Source: Bdellovibrio bacteriovorus (lineage in GTDB: Bacteria > Bdellovibrionota > Bdellovibrionia > Bdellovibrionales > Bdellovibrionaceae). Taken from it: a stretch of DNA of 64,000 bases. The DNA lies in NCBI RefSeq assembly GCF_001592745.1, contig NZ_LUKD01000001.1, positions 1,185,384 to 1,249,383 of the forward strand, given 5' to 3'. Within the stretch, counting starts at the first letter, position 1. Each line of letters starts with the position of its first letter. The notes beneath the pieces were generated by a model. It saw only the letters and a list, made by a program, of their open reading frames with translations. It was not told the origin of the DNA and did no database searches. The position numbers and the translations under genes were made by a program. Below, in pieces: positions 1 through 9,056 of the stretch.

Positions 1-865
1 GGGCCGCGCGATTTTCACTTAGAAACTGTCTTAAAAGAACAGGCTCTTTGTGCGCAAAATCTTTCACTGCTGTCGTCACGGATTGAAGACTTCCCTTTCT
101 TGCGGAAGCATCAAAGGTCATAAAAACTTGCGCCCAAGCTTCTGGAAGTCCGGATTTGATAAGAGCTCCTGCAAATTCTGAATCTGAAAGATCTTGATAA
201 CGAATCGTTTTACCTAAGACCTCGCTCAAAAGTTTCACAAGATCCTCATAACTAACAGCTTCGGAACCTGTGATATCGATGATTTTATTTTCATAGATCT
301 CTTCCGCCAATGCCCCCGCTGCGGCTTCGGCACAATCTGCACGACTGACGTAAGCGATTTTACCGGCGCCGGCAGAGCCGTATAAAGTACCCATCGCCAC
401 CGCACTTTTTAAAGACATTAGCAGGTTATCCATATACAGATTGTTGCGAAGGAACGTGTAGGTCAGTCCACTTTCTTTAATCGCTACTTCTGTCGCGTAA
501 TGATCTGGAGCTACCACGGAAGGACTGATTTCTGCCTGAGGAAGAGATGTATAAAGAATATGCTTCACACCGGCTTTCTTGGCTGCATTGACTGCATTTT
601 TGTGAGCCTTGATGCGATCTCCAATACGATCTGTACTAATCAATAATAAGCGGGACCCGCCTTTAAAAGCCGACTCTAGCGAGTTCACATCATCAAAGTC
701 TGCAAAACGCACATCCACCCCTTGTTGGACCAGATCCTTCAATTTATCAGGTGTTCGTGTAGTGACGATGATGCGATTTCCTGGCACCCGCTTTAAAAGA
801 GCTTTTAAAGTTAATTGACCTAAATTTCCGGAAGCGCCTGTAAGAATAAGTTTTCCTGAGTTCAT
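1..865 (-). CDS. NmrA-like/SDR-family NAD(P)-binding oxidoreductase (QOR2-like), 3' end cut by window
   Basis: The reading frame starts at ATG 863-865 on the minus strand and runs off the left edge, giving 288 visible residues. The N-terminus holds a Rossmann glycine motif (LTGASGNLG, residues 8-16). The layout matches atypical SDRs of the NmrA/QOR2 type (NAD(P)H:quinone oxidoreductase 2, YtfG-like): a TTRTPDKL segment after beta-2, an LLLIST segment, and a C-terminal half that looks like a substrate domain with a D-I-T-G-S motif. It has no YxxxK catalytic pair, as usual for this group. It is divergent from a LysR gene 100 bp away, so that regulator probably controls it. The exact substrate (quinone or other electrophile) is inferred. 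Confidence 0.8.
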   Translation of the reverse strand, partial: MNSGKLILTGASGNLGQLTLKALLKRVPGNRIIVTTRTPDKLKDLVQQGVDVRFADFDDVNSLESAFKGGSRLLLISTDRIGDRIKAHKNAVNAAKKAGVKHILYTSLPQAEISPSVVAPDHYATEVAIKESGLTYTFLRNNLYMDNLLMSLKSAVAMGTLYGSAGAGKIAYVSRADCAEAAAGALAEEIYENKIIDITGSEAVSYEDLVKLLSEVLGKTIRYQDLSDSEFAGALIKSGLPEAWAQVFMTFDASARKGSLQSVTTAVKDFAHKEPVLLRQFLSENRAA

Positions 866-936
866 ATTTATCTCCTTTTGACACCTTAAGTATGAACTAT
901 CTTCGCGGGCGCGATTAGACAGTAAAATCTGGAAAT

Positions 937-958
937 ATTATGCGGATATCCGTATAAT
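937..958. promoter_or_regulatory. 22-bp near-perfect palindrome in LysR/SDR divergent region
   Basis: The two half sites mirror each other around the centre GATATC; 10 of 11 base pairs are symmetric and only positions 942/953 break the symmetry. It lies 6 bp before the LysR start codon in the gap shared with the divergent SDR gene. This is the place expected for an autoregulatory LysR operator. Confidence 0.55.
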
Positions 959-964
959 GAGGGA

Positions 965-1852
965 ATGAACTTAGATGGAATAGACGTTTTTGTAAAAGTA
1001 GTTCAAGCAGGAAGCTTCACCGCAGCGGCGAAGTTATTAAATATGCCGACAACGACTGTCAGTGGAAAAGTAGCCCACTTAGAGCGGCGACTGGGAGTCA
1101 CTTTACTTCAGCGCACCACCCGCAAACTCAATCTGACTCAGGCCGGTAGCAAGTTTTTCTCTAGATGCGTAAAAGCTTTGGAGGAAGTAGAAGCGGGCGA
1201 AAGTGAACTCACTGCGATTAAGGCGGAACCTCAAGGACTTTTAAAAATCACCACGGTCGCGGATCTTGGGCACTCATTGATGCCGGATCTTATTCGCGGT
1301 TATTTGAAAAAATATCCCCAAATGCAGGTGGAGCTTATTCTTACAACTCGCGTAGTGGATCTTATCGGCGAGGGAATAGACCTCGCAATCCGTACCGGCA
1401 GTTTGGAGGACTCTACTCTGATAGCGAAGAAGTTTTATAATGATGAATTGGGACTGTGGGCCTCTCCGGCTTATTTAAAAAAGAACGGCATACCAAAAGC
1501 CGTGAAAGATCTTAAGAAACACCAATTCATTAAGTTTTCTTCTAGCCCCCGGCTGTTCAAAGCTATGAGCGACAAAGACTCTGAAAAGCTCGTTATGCCC
1601 AGCCGAATTTTCGTCGACGACATGGAAACAATGAAGGCTTTTGTGTTGGGTGGAGATGGCATTGGTACTCTTCCAGGCACATTGGCGGATAAGGAAGAAA
1701 AGGCGGGTAAAATCGTGCGCGTCCTACCGGGATGGAGATGGGGTGCCGCGAACTTTTACTTCGTCTATCCTCCTCAACGCTTTGTTTCTTTAAAGGTCCA
1801 AACTTTCATTGAACACGCTTTGCAAACCCGTGCAGAGCGCAAAGATCTATGA
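965..1852 (+). CDS. LysR family transcriptional regulator
   Basis: 295 aa, the usual LTTR length. Residues 1-60 form the winged helix-turn-helix (FTAAAKLLNMPTTTVSGKVA, then LERRLGVTLLQRTTRKLNLT), followed by a linker helix and the substrate-binding domain from about residue 90 (LLKITTVADLG; DLAIRTGSLEDS). It belongs to the DsdC/AaeR-like group with the LAIR(T/I)G motif. It is transcribed away from the NmrA-like oxidoreductase and probably regulates that gene and itself through the palindrome at 937-958. The start is ATG 965 with GGGA close upstream. The inducer cannot be read from sequence. Confidence 0.93.
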   Translation: MNLDGIDVFVKVVQAGSFTAAAKLLNMPTTTVSGKVAHLERRLGVTLLQRTTRKLNLTQAGSKFFSRCVKALEEVEAGESELTAIKAEPQGLLKITTVADLGHSLMPDLIRGYLKKYPQMQVELILTTRVVDLIGEGIDLAIRTGSLEDSTLIAKKFYNDELGLWASPAYLKKNGIPKAVKDLKKHQFIKFSSSPRLFKAMSDKDSEKLVMPSRIFVDDMETMKAFVLGGDGIGTLPGTLADKEEKAGKIVRVLPGWRWGAANFYFVYPPQRFVSLKVQTFIEHALQTRAERKDL

Positions 1853-1864
1853 TAGGTTGCAAGA

Positions 1865-2221
1865 ATGGAAAATCAAACTCACTGTCCTCAATGCAATTCT
1901 GAAAATATTTATGCCGATGGAAATCTTTGGATTTGTCCAGAGTGCGGTCACGAATGGAGTTCGTTTGCCGCCGCTGAAGGCACGGCGGAAAAAGTCGAAG
2001 ACACAAGTATTCGCGATGCTAATGGCAACGTCCTTAACGATGGGGACTCCATCACTGTTATCAAGGATCTGAAAGTGAAGGGCTCTTCATTGGTTGTAAA
2101 AGTGGGTTCAAAGGCTAAAAATATCCGCCTCGTTGACAGTGCTGATGGACATAATATCGCTTGTAAGATTGATGGTATCGGCGCGATCAATTTGAAGTCC
2201 GAATTTGTAAAGAAGGCCTAA
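1865..2221 (+). CDS. yjdM: YjdM/PhnA-like zinc-ribbon protein
   Basis: 118 aa. The N-terminus carries a zinc ribbon with paired cysteines (HCPQCNSE near residues 5-12 and ICPECGHEW near 23-31). The C-terminal half is the conserved PhnA domain ([23 protein letters not shown], then a GTKxKNIRLV-like segment). Length and order match E. coli YjdM, historically called PhnA and annotated as alkylphosphonate uptake. It is not a transporter, and its cellular role is unsettled. It lies 12 bp after the LysR gene on the same strand and may be co-transcribed. The SD is weak. Confidence 0.9.
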   Translation: MENQTHCPQCNSENIYADGNLWICPECGHEWSSFAAAEGTAEKVEDTSIRDANGNVLNDGDSITVIKDLKVKGSSLVVKVGSKAKNIRLVDSADGHNIACKIDGIGAINLKSEFVKKA

Positions 2222-2297
2222 AAACCATTCTTTGATTCTTCACCAAATCTGCTTATTTATTTTCTCGGCCCGCCGTTGTCTATGATGATATCGGGCC

Positions 2298-3629
2298 ATG
2301 AATCAGTCATCACAATACACGTCACAAGTCCCGGGTTCCTCTCGCATTCTTCAAGAAATTGAAAAGAACGCCGTACCTCTGAAGGATAATCGGGATTTAG
2401 AAAAACTCATTAAAAATATCGCCGATAAAAAGATCGTTATGCTGGGAGAATCCAGCCACGGCACAGAAGAATTCTACAAATGGCGGCGCCTTCTTTCTCA
2501 AGAGCTTATTCAACACCACGGATTCAGCTTTATCGCAGTCGAGGGGGATTGGCCTCCCAGCGCGGAGCTCAATCGCTTTGTCCAAGGCGGCACTCGCACG
2601 AAAGCCCCCGAAGATGCTTTGAAGAGTTTCCAAAGATGGCCGACCTGGATGTGGGCAAATACCGAGATCGTACGATTGGCTCACTGGCTTAAGGATTATA
2701 ATAAGAAAGAAAAACAGAAAGTGGGATTCTTCGGACTGGATGTGTATTCACTATTTGAATCCATTGATGAAATTATTAAACAGCTCAACAGCATTGATCC
2801 TGATTTGGCTCACCATATCCAAACTCAGTACGCATGTTTCGATCCGTATCAAAGAGATGAAAGAACTTACGCCAGATCGCTGATTCAATTTCCGGAGGGC
2901 TGCGAGAAACAAGTCTTAAAAGCCTTAACCGATCTTCTTAATGTGCGACTGGATAAGATGACCCGTCATTCTGAAAAGTATTTCGACGCTCGTCAAAATG
3001 CGCGCATCGTGAAAAATGCCGAAAAATATTATCGTGCCATGATTCAAGGGGAAGAAGACTCCTGGAATGTCCGGGATCGTCACATGATTGAAACACTAGA
3101 TATTCTTCTAAACCGTCATGGAGAAAACTCAAAAGCCATCGTTTGGGCGCATAACACTCACATCGGTGATTACCGCGCCACACCCATGCTGCAGGAAGGA
3201 CAAGTGAATATCGGTGGACTGGCCCGCGAACAATGGGGTGCTGAAGAGGTCGCGCTTGTTGGATTCGGAACATATCAAGGCGAAGTCATCGCCTCTCATG
3301 CCTGGGATGGACCGATTGAAGTCATGAAAGTGCCGCCCGGAAGGGAACAGAGCTACGAAGCCTACTTTCATGAGGCCTCAAAACACCTTCGCGAAGATTC
3401 ATTTTACATTTGCTTGAATAACAGTGAAATTTTATCTGAAACTTACGGTCACCGAGCGATTGGTGTCGTCTATGATCCCGAACATGAACGCTTCGGGAAC
3501 TACGTGCCTTCTTCTTTGTCAAAGCGTTATGATGCCTTTGTTTTTATAGATAAAACGACGGCTCTCACCCCTCTTAAACAAGATTTTAAAAGGGACGAGA
3601 TTCCAGAGACGTGGCCCCGTGGAACTTAA
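2298..3629 (+). CDS. Erythromycin esterase family protein
   Basis: 443 aa covering the whole erythromycin esterase-like fold (EreA/Bcr135/Bcr136). The signature [13 protein letters not shown] (residues 48-60) supplies the conserved Glu51 and His54. Further conserved segments are VEGDWP, the helical insert with [11 protein letters not shown], and [14 protein letters not shown] around residue 282. No signal peptide is seen. Despite the family name, most members are not proven macrolide esterases, and several act on other ester or succinyl compounds. It overlaps the convergent chemoreceptor gene by 4 bp at its stop. Family assignment is sure; substrate is unknown. Confidence 0.92.
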   Translation: MNQSSQYTSQVPGSSRILQEIEKNAVPLKDNRDLEKLIKNIADKKIVMLGESSHGTEEFYKWRRLLSQELIQHHGFSFIAVEGDWPPSAELNRFVQGGTRTKAPEDALKSFQRWPTWMWANTEIVRLAHWLKDYNKKEKQKVGFFGLDVYSLFESIDEIIKQLNSIDPDLAHHIQTQYACFDPYQRDERTYARSLIQFPEGCEKQVLKALTDLLNVRLDKMTRHSEKYFDARQNARIVKNAEKYYRAMIQGEEDSWNVRDRHMIETLDILLNRHGENSKAIVWAHNTHIGDYRATPMLQEGQVNIGGLAREQWGAEEVALVGFGTYQGEVIASHAWDGPIEVMKVPPGREQSYEAYFHEASKHLREDSFYICLNNSEILSETYGHRAIGVVYDPEHERFGNYVPSSLSKRYDAFVFIDKTTALTPLKQDFKRDEIPETWPRGT

Positions 3630-5440
3630 GCTTCTGCTAAAATCTGAGAGGGCGAACTTGATTTTTGCAAGACCGCAGAGCGACCGCGAACATCCATTTC
3701 AAGTTGAGTTATAATTTCATTTAATAGATGAACCTGTGCAAAGACCTCGTCAGAAGCATCAGACACTTCTTTCATGCTGTCTTTATTTTCGTTGGTGGCT
3801 TTTTCGAAAGCACTAATAAGCTTTGAAATATGGATCAAGCCGACAGCTTGTTCTTTTGTAGCTCCCGCAATTTCTGTATTTAGGGCGGTCACTTTTTGCA
3901 CAGAAGAAACAATGTCGTGAAGAAGTTTTGCCGCCTGATCAGCCCGCGCCTGACTTGAATCGACTAAAGAGACATTCTCTTTAAGCAAAGAATTGATCTC
4001 TTTAGCCGAAGTCGCACTCTTCTGCGCCAAGGAACGAACGGCATCTGCGACAACAGCAAAACCTTTTCCTTGTTCACCGGCTCGGGCGGCTTCGACTGAA
4101 GCGTTCAAAGCTAAAAGATTTGTTTGAAATGCGATATCATCAATGACCGTGATTGTTTCAACGATCTTTTTAGAACTCATAGCGATATCTTTCATCGAAT
4201 TAAGCACTGCCATAATCTCGGCCTGACCGTTAACGGCGGATGCGTTCGCGTTTGTGGCGACGGCCGCCGCTTGTTGCGAACTTTCTGTGCTGACCTTGAG
4301 CATGCCATTAATTTCTTCGATGGACGCGGCGGTCTCTTCAATTGTGGCGGCTTGTTCGGTCACCTTTTGATGAACGCTCTGAGAAGCATTCTGCAATACG
4401 GCGCTGACTTCTTGAGATGTGTCGGCGGACTGTTTTAATCGTGTGATCGATTTCAAAATCGAGGTCAGGCTTTGGCCAATTGTGTTTCCAATATAAATGG
4501 AAATCAGAATCGTCACTAATAGCGCAAGGCCTGAATAAATCAAAGACTTTGCTCGCCCGTCTTGCAATGTCTGGATTCTGACTTTCAAAAGTACTTCCAG
4601 TTCGGCATTTGCAACGGTCCATGAGGCGAAGCTTTGATCAATGGCCTTCATCCCACTTTGAAATAGAGCGGTTCTTTCAACGCTTTCGCCTCGCGAGAGC
4701 GCTCTTAATTTTTCAATCACGTCCTTAACACTGTTTGACAGTATAGAGACTTCAGCCGGTATTCTTTCTTGTAAAGACGAAGAAGTTCCATAAAAGTTCG
4801 GGTCTTCATTGATTGCCGTTTGGCTGTCGGCAATGATGCGGTTTAGATCCGATTCCTCTAGCTGTGTGGCGTAGAGAGCCGCTTGAATACGACGATCAAC
4901 ATCGCTTCCGTTGACATAAAGGGCATCTAAGTTTCCGGTGATACTAGCAAGACGATCCTGCATTTGCGGTAGTGCCAATAAAGAAATATCCATCATGTAG
5001 TAACTGTCTAAATCGGGATCCAGGATTAAGTTGGAAGTGTCACCCAAATGTGTGATCGCTGTTTTCACAGAAGAAATAGCCTCACTCCATTTTTTCTCTT
5101 TAATCAAAGATGAAAGCTCTTGAAAGCTCGCGATTTCACGTTTTCTTTTTGCAAGCTCTGCATCTGAAAACTGTAAGAGCTCTTCGCGAAGATGATATTG
5201 CGCTTCTAACCTTTGCAATGAATCCTCCGGAGACTTGTCCGTAGTTCCCAGCTGCAGATGAACGAGCTCTTGCCACAAAGCCTCGTAAGACTTCTGCAAT
5301 TCGTTCCCCTCATATTCTTTCAAAGAAAAGTCGACGTTGACACTTTCAGATCTGTACATCAAGACCGTCAACACAACTATGGGAAGTGTGAAGATAAAAA
5401 TATTAATTATTAAGCGCCACTTTAAAGGGATCTTTTCCAC
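3626..5440 (-). CDS. Methyl-accepting chemotaxis protein
   Basis: 604 aa transmembrane chemoreceptor. TM1 is at residues 10-26 and TM2 at about 302-323, enclosing a periplasmic, mostly helical sensor of about 275 aa. The signalling domain has the conserved hairpin tip ([20 protein letters not shown], then [16 protein letters not shown]) that binds CheA/CheW. An E-E-T-A-A-S-I-E-E segment looks like a methylation site. No clear HAMP domain follows TM2, although the GNTIGQSL segment sits where it would start. The ligand is unknown. The protein lacks a CheB/CheR-tethering pentapeptide at the C-terminus. Confidence 0.95.
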   Translation of the reverse strand: MEKIPLKWRLIINIFIFTLPIVVLTVLMYRSESVNVDFSLKEYEGNELQKSYEALWQELVHLQLGTTDKSPEDSLQRLEAQYHLREELLQFSDAELAKRKREIASFQELSSLIKEKKWSEAISSVKTAITHLGDTSNLILDPDLDSYYMMDISLLALPQMQDRLASITGNLDALYVNGSDVDRRIQAALYATQLEESDLNRIIADSQTAINEDPNFYGTSSSLQERIPAEVSILSNSVKDVIEKLRALSRGESVERTALFQSGMKAIDQSFASWTVANAELEVLLKVRIQTLQDGRAKSLIYSGLALLVTILISIYIGNTIGQSLTSILKSITRLKQSADTSQEVSAVLQNASQSVHQKVTEQAATIEETAASIEEINGMLKVSTESSQQAAAVATNANASAVNGQAEIMAVLNSMKDIAMSSKKIVETITVIDDIAFQTNLLALNASVEAARAGEQGKGFAVVADAVRSLAQKSATSAKEINSLLKENVSLVDSSQARADQAAKLLHDIVSSVQKVTALNTEIAGATKEQAVGLIHISKLISAFEKATNENKDSMKEVSDASDEVFAQVHLLNEIITQLEMDVRGRSAVLQKSSSPSQILAEA

Positions 5441-5563
5441 AAAAACGTACCTATCTATTCTATGAGAACCGTCTCATGTTTTTATTGTGGAAATAAACAA
5501 AGGAGGCCGTCAACGAAGGAACAGACGCAAGGGCTTTGGGCCAGTGTTTTGGCCCGTACAGGG

Positions 5564-5596
5564 GGCGCTGATCCATAGAATTCTTGAATCAGCGCC
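5564..5596. terminator. Hairpin downstream of glutathione peroxidase gene
   Basis: A 9-bp perfect stem (GGCGCTGAT at 5564-5572, ATCAGCGCC at 5588-5596) encloses an inner AGAATTCT palindrome. A second hairpin (GGGCC...GGCCC) lies about 20 bp further downstream for the minus-strand gene. There is no clear U-tract, so termination is possible but not proven. Confidence 0.4.
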
Positions 5597-5606
5597 ATCA
5601 AAACGC

Positions 5607-6152
5607 CTAAAGAGCGGCTTCGATAGCCTGAATAATAATGGGATCTTCTGGAGTGATATCCGGAGAGAAGCGAGCAATCACTTCTCCATCACGGCCAATA
5701 AGGAATTTTTCGAAATTCCAAAGGATATCTTCTTTCTTTTCGCGGACGATGCCGTACTCTTTAAGCTGCTGTTCAAAGTTCACGCCTTCTTTCAAAGTAG
5801 CCACAGGCTTCTTTTCAATCAGAAAGCGATAAAGAGGATGTTGACCATCACCTTTCACCACGATTTTTTCAAACATGGGAAATTTAATACCAAATTTGCT
5901 TAGGGAGAAGTTTTGAATTTCGGCGTTACTACCGGGCTCTTGCGCGCCAAACTCATTTGCGGGGAATCCTAAAACTGCGAATCCCTTCTCTTGATACTTT
6001 TCATAAATCTTTTCCAAACCTTCATACTGCGGCGTCAGGCCGCACTCAGAGGCCACGTTCACCACCAACGCCACTTTTCCTTTGAAGTTTTCCAAAGGTG
6101 TGTTTTCACCACGGATGTTTTTCATCGTAAACGTATAAAAACTGGTACTCAT
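5607..6152 (-). CDS. Glutathione peroxidase (Cys type)
   Basis: 181 aa when begun at ATG 6150-6152, which has GAGGGAG upstream. The frame stays open 47 codons further 5', but that part does not resemble the family. The peroxidatic residue is Cys37 in NVASECGL (Cys, not Sec). The tetrad partners are Gln71 (FGAQEPG) and Trp136/Asn137 (ILWNFEKF), and GFPANEFGAQ is the classic motif. The KFGIKFPMFEKIVVKG segment is typical of bacterial GPx/BtuE, which often use thioredoxin rather than glutathione. No signal peptide, so a cytosolic peroxide-reducing role is expected. Confidence 0.94.
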   Translation of the reverse strand: MSTSFYTFTMKNIRGENTPLENFKGKVALVVNVASECGLTPQYEGLEKIYEKYQEKGFAVLGFPANEFGAQEPGSNAEIQNFSLSKFGIKFPMFEKIVVKGDGQHPLYRFLIEKKPVATLKEGVNFEQQLKEYGIVREKKEDILWNFEKFLIGRDGEVIARFSPDITPEDPIIIQAIEAAL

Positions 6153-6402
6153 AGCGAACTCCCTCGTAACTGAAAGTACTTCAAATTCTTGTCGACCTTC
6201 GACAGGATTTATTACGGCGATCAGACTCTCACTCCGATCATAAAGGTGCAAATAAGAATTTATTTTTAAACGCAGCATCCACCCAGGGTGCATTCCGCCC
6301 AGTTAATTTTTTTTGTTTGCAGCATTTTGAAATTCCTCCCGAACTATTCGCCAACCACCGCCACAACACGAACAGTGGCAACAACTCCACGGAGATGGGG
6401 AA

Positions 6403-7947
6403 ATGAAAAACACCAGTCTGAGTTTTAAAATGTACTTCGTTATGGGAATCTTGATTGCGGGATCTATTGTGATCGCCGCCATCGGCCTGAGCCGTATGAG
6501 AAAAATCAACGACACTCTTCATTCCATTGTGAATGAAAAGTCTGCGCGAGTCTCTATCGTCAAAGATATTCGCTCCACTTTTTATCTCCAACTGATGAAT
6601 GAAAGAAACTACATTCTAGAAACCGACCCGGAAAAAATGAAAAAGATCGATGCTCTCATGGAAACTCGCCATGACGAGATCTTAAAGCGTGTCGACGATC
6701 TGCACGCTGTATCTACGGAGATTGGCAAGGAAGAGGCTGCCAAGTTTAAAGCCGCTTATCAGGAATGGTGGAAAAACACGCAAGAGGTCAAAGCCTTCGT
6801 AGCCTCCGGCGATAAGACCAAGGCTTTACATCAAAGCCAGTCCGTGGGTCACGAAATTCGTCAAACAAGCGAGTCGATCATTAATGGCAACGTACAAAGA
6901 AATGAAGAGCGGATGTCTAAGGAAGCCATACAGGCAGAAAAAGATTATGAATCAGCCAAAGTTTTGATGCTGACCGCAAGTATCGGGACAATCCTTCTTG
7001 GTCTATCTATTGGTGGATTAATTTTGCGTTCGCTATCAAAATCGATTAACCAAATCATCGGAAATCTTTCTGCTTCGTCGAATCACGTATCAGCAGCGTC
7101 CCAACAAATTGCCTCCGCCTCTGTCGAACTTTCGGAAGCTACCACAGAACAGGCTTCTTCCCTGGAAGAAACCGTCGCGACCATTGAAGAGCTTTCATCA
7201 ATGGTCAAGGTCAACGCTGAAAATGCCGGCCAAGCGTCTTTGCTTTCGAGTCAAGCCAGCAATATCGTTTCTCGAGGCGAAAAAGAAATGGGTTCATTAA
7301 TCTCTTCCATGGGAGAGATTTCCCAAGATTCTAAAAAGATCTCGGACATTATCAATGTGATCGACGACATAGCCTTCCAAACAAATCTTTTGGCCTTAAA
7401 TGCGGCCGTAGAGGCGGCACGCGCCGGAGAACAAGGCAAAGGTTTTGCGGTGGTCGCCGAGGCTGTTCGAACCCTCGCCCAGCGCAGTTCGATTGCCGCT
7501 AAAGACATCGCGGAACTCATTAAGTCTAGCGTGGGCCGCATCGAACATGGCAGTGAGCAAGTAGAGAAAAGCAGCGCTGTCCTAACTGAGATATTGAGTG
7601 CGATCACGAAAGTGGCCCAACTCAATCAAGAGATTTCCGCTGCCAGCACTGAACAATCCAATGGAATTGCCCAGATCAGCAAAGCCATGAATCAGTTAGA
7701 TCAAGTGACGCAAGTTAATGCCGCATCGTCTGAAGAGGCCGCTGCCTCCGCAGAAGAACTTTCAGCACAAGCAGACAGCTTAAAGAATGTGATTTCAACA
7801 CTTGTCCAAGTTGTTAAAGGCAAATCCGAAACCCCAGAGGAAATGCCTGTCAGCAAGTTGCCGTCGAAAGTGCCGGTGAAAATGGGATCCACTAGACCAC
7901 CGACTTCACACAGTGAAGATTTGCTTCCGCTAAATTCTGCGGGCTAA
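6403..7947 (+). CDS. Methyl-accepting chemotaxis protein with four-helix-bundle sensor
   Basis: 514 aa. TM1 is near residues 9-27, followed by a 4HB_MCP-type sensor ([30 protein letters not shown]) and TM2 near 188-207. As in the other receptor here, there is no obvious HAMP. The signalling core contains [20 protein letters not shown] followed by [19 protein letters not shown] glutamate-rich [15 protein letters not shown] segment is a likely methylation helix, and another E-E-A-A-A-S-A-E-E segment follows the tip. SD GGAGATGGGG precedes ATG 6403. The two receptors point in opposite directions around the peroxidase gene. Confidence 0.95.
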   Translation: MKNTSLSFKMYFVMGILIAGSIVIAAIGLSRMRKINDTLHSIVNEKSARVSIVKDIRSTFYLQLMNERNYILETDPEKMKKIDALMETRHDEILKRVDDLHAVSTEIGKEEAAKFKAAYQEWWKNTQEVKAFVASGDKTKALHQSQSVGHEIRQTSESIINGNVQRNEERMSKEAIQAEKDYESAKVLMLTASIGTILLGLSIGGLILRSLSKSINQIIGNLSASSNHVSAASQQIASASVELSEATTEQASSLEETVATIEELSSMVKVNAENAGQASLLSSQASNIVSRGEKEMGSLISSMGEISQDSKKISDIINVIDDIAFQTNLLALNAAVEAARAGEQGKGFAVVAEAVRTLAQRSSIAAKDIAELIKSSVGRIEHGSEQVEKSSAVLTEILSAITKVAQLNQEISAASTEQSNGIAQISKAMNQLDQVTQVNAASSEEAAASAEELSAQADSLKNVISTLVQVVKGKSETPEEMPVSKLPSKVPVKMGSTRPPTSHSEDLLPLNSAG

Positions 7948-7997
7948 TCGCTCTGGGAATTAACAGCAAGGTGTAGTTTCGCGTTGCCTCTTCTTTT

Positions 7998-8039
7998 TGC
8001 TCTGTAAAATCGGATTCCTATTTCAGAATTTACAGAGCA
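7998..8039 (+). promoter_or_regulatory. Leader hairpin just before the RBS of the BON gene
   Basis: An 11-bp perfect inverted repeat (TGCTCTGTAAA at 7998-8008 and TTTACAGAGCA at 8029-8039) ends one base before the SD GGGAGG of the next gene. There is no T-run after it, so it is not a typical terminator of the upstream receptor. It could be a 5'-UTR structure or an operator. Confidence 0.45.
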
Positions 8040-8052
8040 GGGAGGCTTTTTC

Positions 8053-8535
8053 ATGAAAGACACAAATCCACGATATCGTCATTTCACATCTGATAGCGTC
8101 GACTATGGATTAAGAACAAATGCCATTCATAATCCTTCTTCAGGTTACAGCTATTCCGAGGCTGAATCTTACGAGTGGGATCGTTCTATGAACCCCAATG
8201 TTCGTTACATTCCCGGAGAGAGCAATCGGGACCTTGCCCGTCGCGAACGAGACTATTCTGGAGTGGGTCCTAAAAATTACCGCCGCACCGATGAACGTAT
8301 CTATGAAGATGTGTGTGAAGTTTTGTCCCGACATCCCGATATTGATGCGAGCGAAATTGAAGTGTCTGTGCGCGACGGAATTGTTTTTTTAGATGGGACC
8401 GTTGAAACTCGTCGAGTTCGCCGACTTGCTCAAGAAATCATAGACGGACTGCCTGGAGTTGAAGACGTTGAAAACTATCTAGATGTTCCCGAAAGAGATC
8501 GCGACCGCCGTCGCATCGCACGCAGTTTAAGCTAA
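8053..8535 (+). CDS. BON-domain protein
   Basis: 160 aa without signal peptide. The first 80 residues are polar, low in hydrophobics and rich in Tyr, Ser, Asn and Arg. Residues 85-150 form a BON domain (DERIYEDVCEVLSRHPDID, then IEVSVRDGIVFLDGTVETRR, then LPGVEDVENYLDV). BON domains often bind phospholipid or stabilise envelopes; here the missing signal peptide leaves localisation open. The Arg-rich extreme C-terminus (ERDRDRRRIARSLS) is notable. SD GGGAGG. Similar proteins with a disordered N-terminus are annotated as osmotic or periplasmic stress factors, but that role is inference. Confidence 0.85.
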   Translation: MKDTNPRYRHFTSDSVDYGLRTNAIHNPSSGYSYSEAESYEWDRSMNPNVRYIPGESNRDLARRERDYSGVGPKNYRRTDERIYEDVCEVLSRHPDIDASEIEVSVRDGIVFLDGTVETRRVRRLAQEIIDGLPGVEDVENYLDVPERDRDRRRIARSLS

Positions 8536-8538
8536 AAC

Positions 8539-8562
8539 AAAAGGGGATACTCTCCCCTTTTT
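8539..8562. terminator. Bidirectional intrinsic terminator
   Basis: Stem AAAAGGGGA / TCCCCTTTT with loop TACTC and T-tracts on both strands. It lies exactly between the convergent BON and DUF1428 genes. Confidence 0.85.
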
Positions 8563-8563
8563 A

Positions 8564-8923
8564 CTATTTAACAGAAACGATGGTTTTAAATCCCCCGTAC
8601 GCCATTTTATGCATTTCAAACGGGCTGTCTTTGGGGTCGAAAGATGTCATAAAAGGATCCGCCATTACTTTTTTATTAACGGCATTGCGATGAGCTTTTG
8701 ATTTATAAACAATCCAAGAAAACACTACGGTTTCGCCGGATTTTGTTTTTGCAAGTTTCGTAAATGGCATCACTCCTTTTACTTTCAAATCATCACCCAC
8801 GGTTTCAATATATTCTAGAGCACCGTATTTCATCCATACTTTGGAAGCTTTCTTAGACATCTGCTGGTACTTTTTAAGCTTCGATTTTTTAATCGCAATC
8901 ACAAAGCCATCTACGTAAGCCAT
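8564..8923 (-). CDS. DUF1428 (YbaA-like) protein
   Basis: 119 aa, a typical length for DUF1428. It begins MAYVDGFVIAIKKSKL, the canonical start of YbaA-type proteins, with VMADPFMTSFDPKDSPFEMHKMAYGGFKTIV as the conserved C-terminus (the FD..R/MAYGGF box). It adopts a dimeric ferredoxin-like fold related to ABM/YciI proteins and no activity is established. It is a single gene ending at a shared terminator. SD is AAAGGAG before ATG 8921-8923. Confidence 0.9.
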   Translation of the reverse strand: MAYVDGFVIAIKKSKLKKYQQMSKKASKVWMKYGALEYIETVGDDLKVKGVMPFTKLAKTKSGETVVFSWIVYKSKAHRNAVNKKVMADPFMTSFDPKDSPFEMHKMAYGGFKTIVSVK

Positions 8924-9034
8924 GAGAACTCCTTTATGAAATTTGGTTTAGTTCATGATGGATTTTCTGGACTAAAAAGCCAAAGAAATTAAAAAACTTC
9001 CTCATTTTTGGACCAAACTATTGCTTTTTTCGTA

Positions 9035-9054
9035 TATGTAAATAATATGTAAAT
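9035..9054 (+). promoter_or_regulatory. Direct repeat TATGTAAAT immediately before radical SAM gene
   Basis: Two identical 9-bp copies of TATGTAAAT (9035-9043 and 9046-9054) with an 11-bp period end two bases before the start codon. No Shine-Dalgarno sequence is visible. The site may be an operator, or the gene may be read from a very short leader. Confidence 0.4.
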
Positions 9055-9056
9055 CA

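Noticed and set aside
5487-5903. Plus-strand open frame of 138 codons
   Set aside because: Antisense to glutathione peroxidase, with no domain or convincing RBS.
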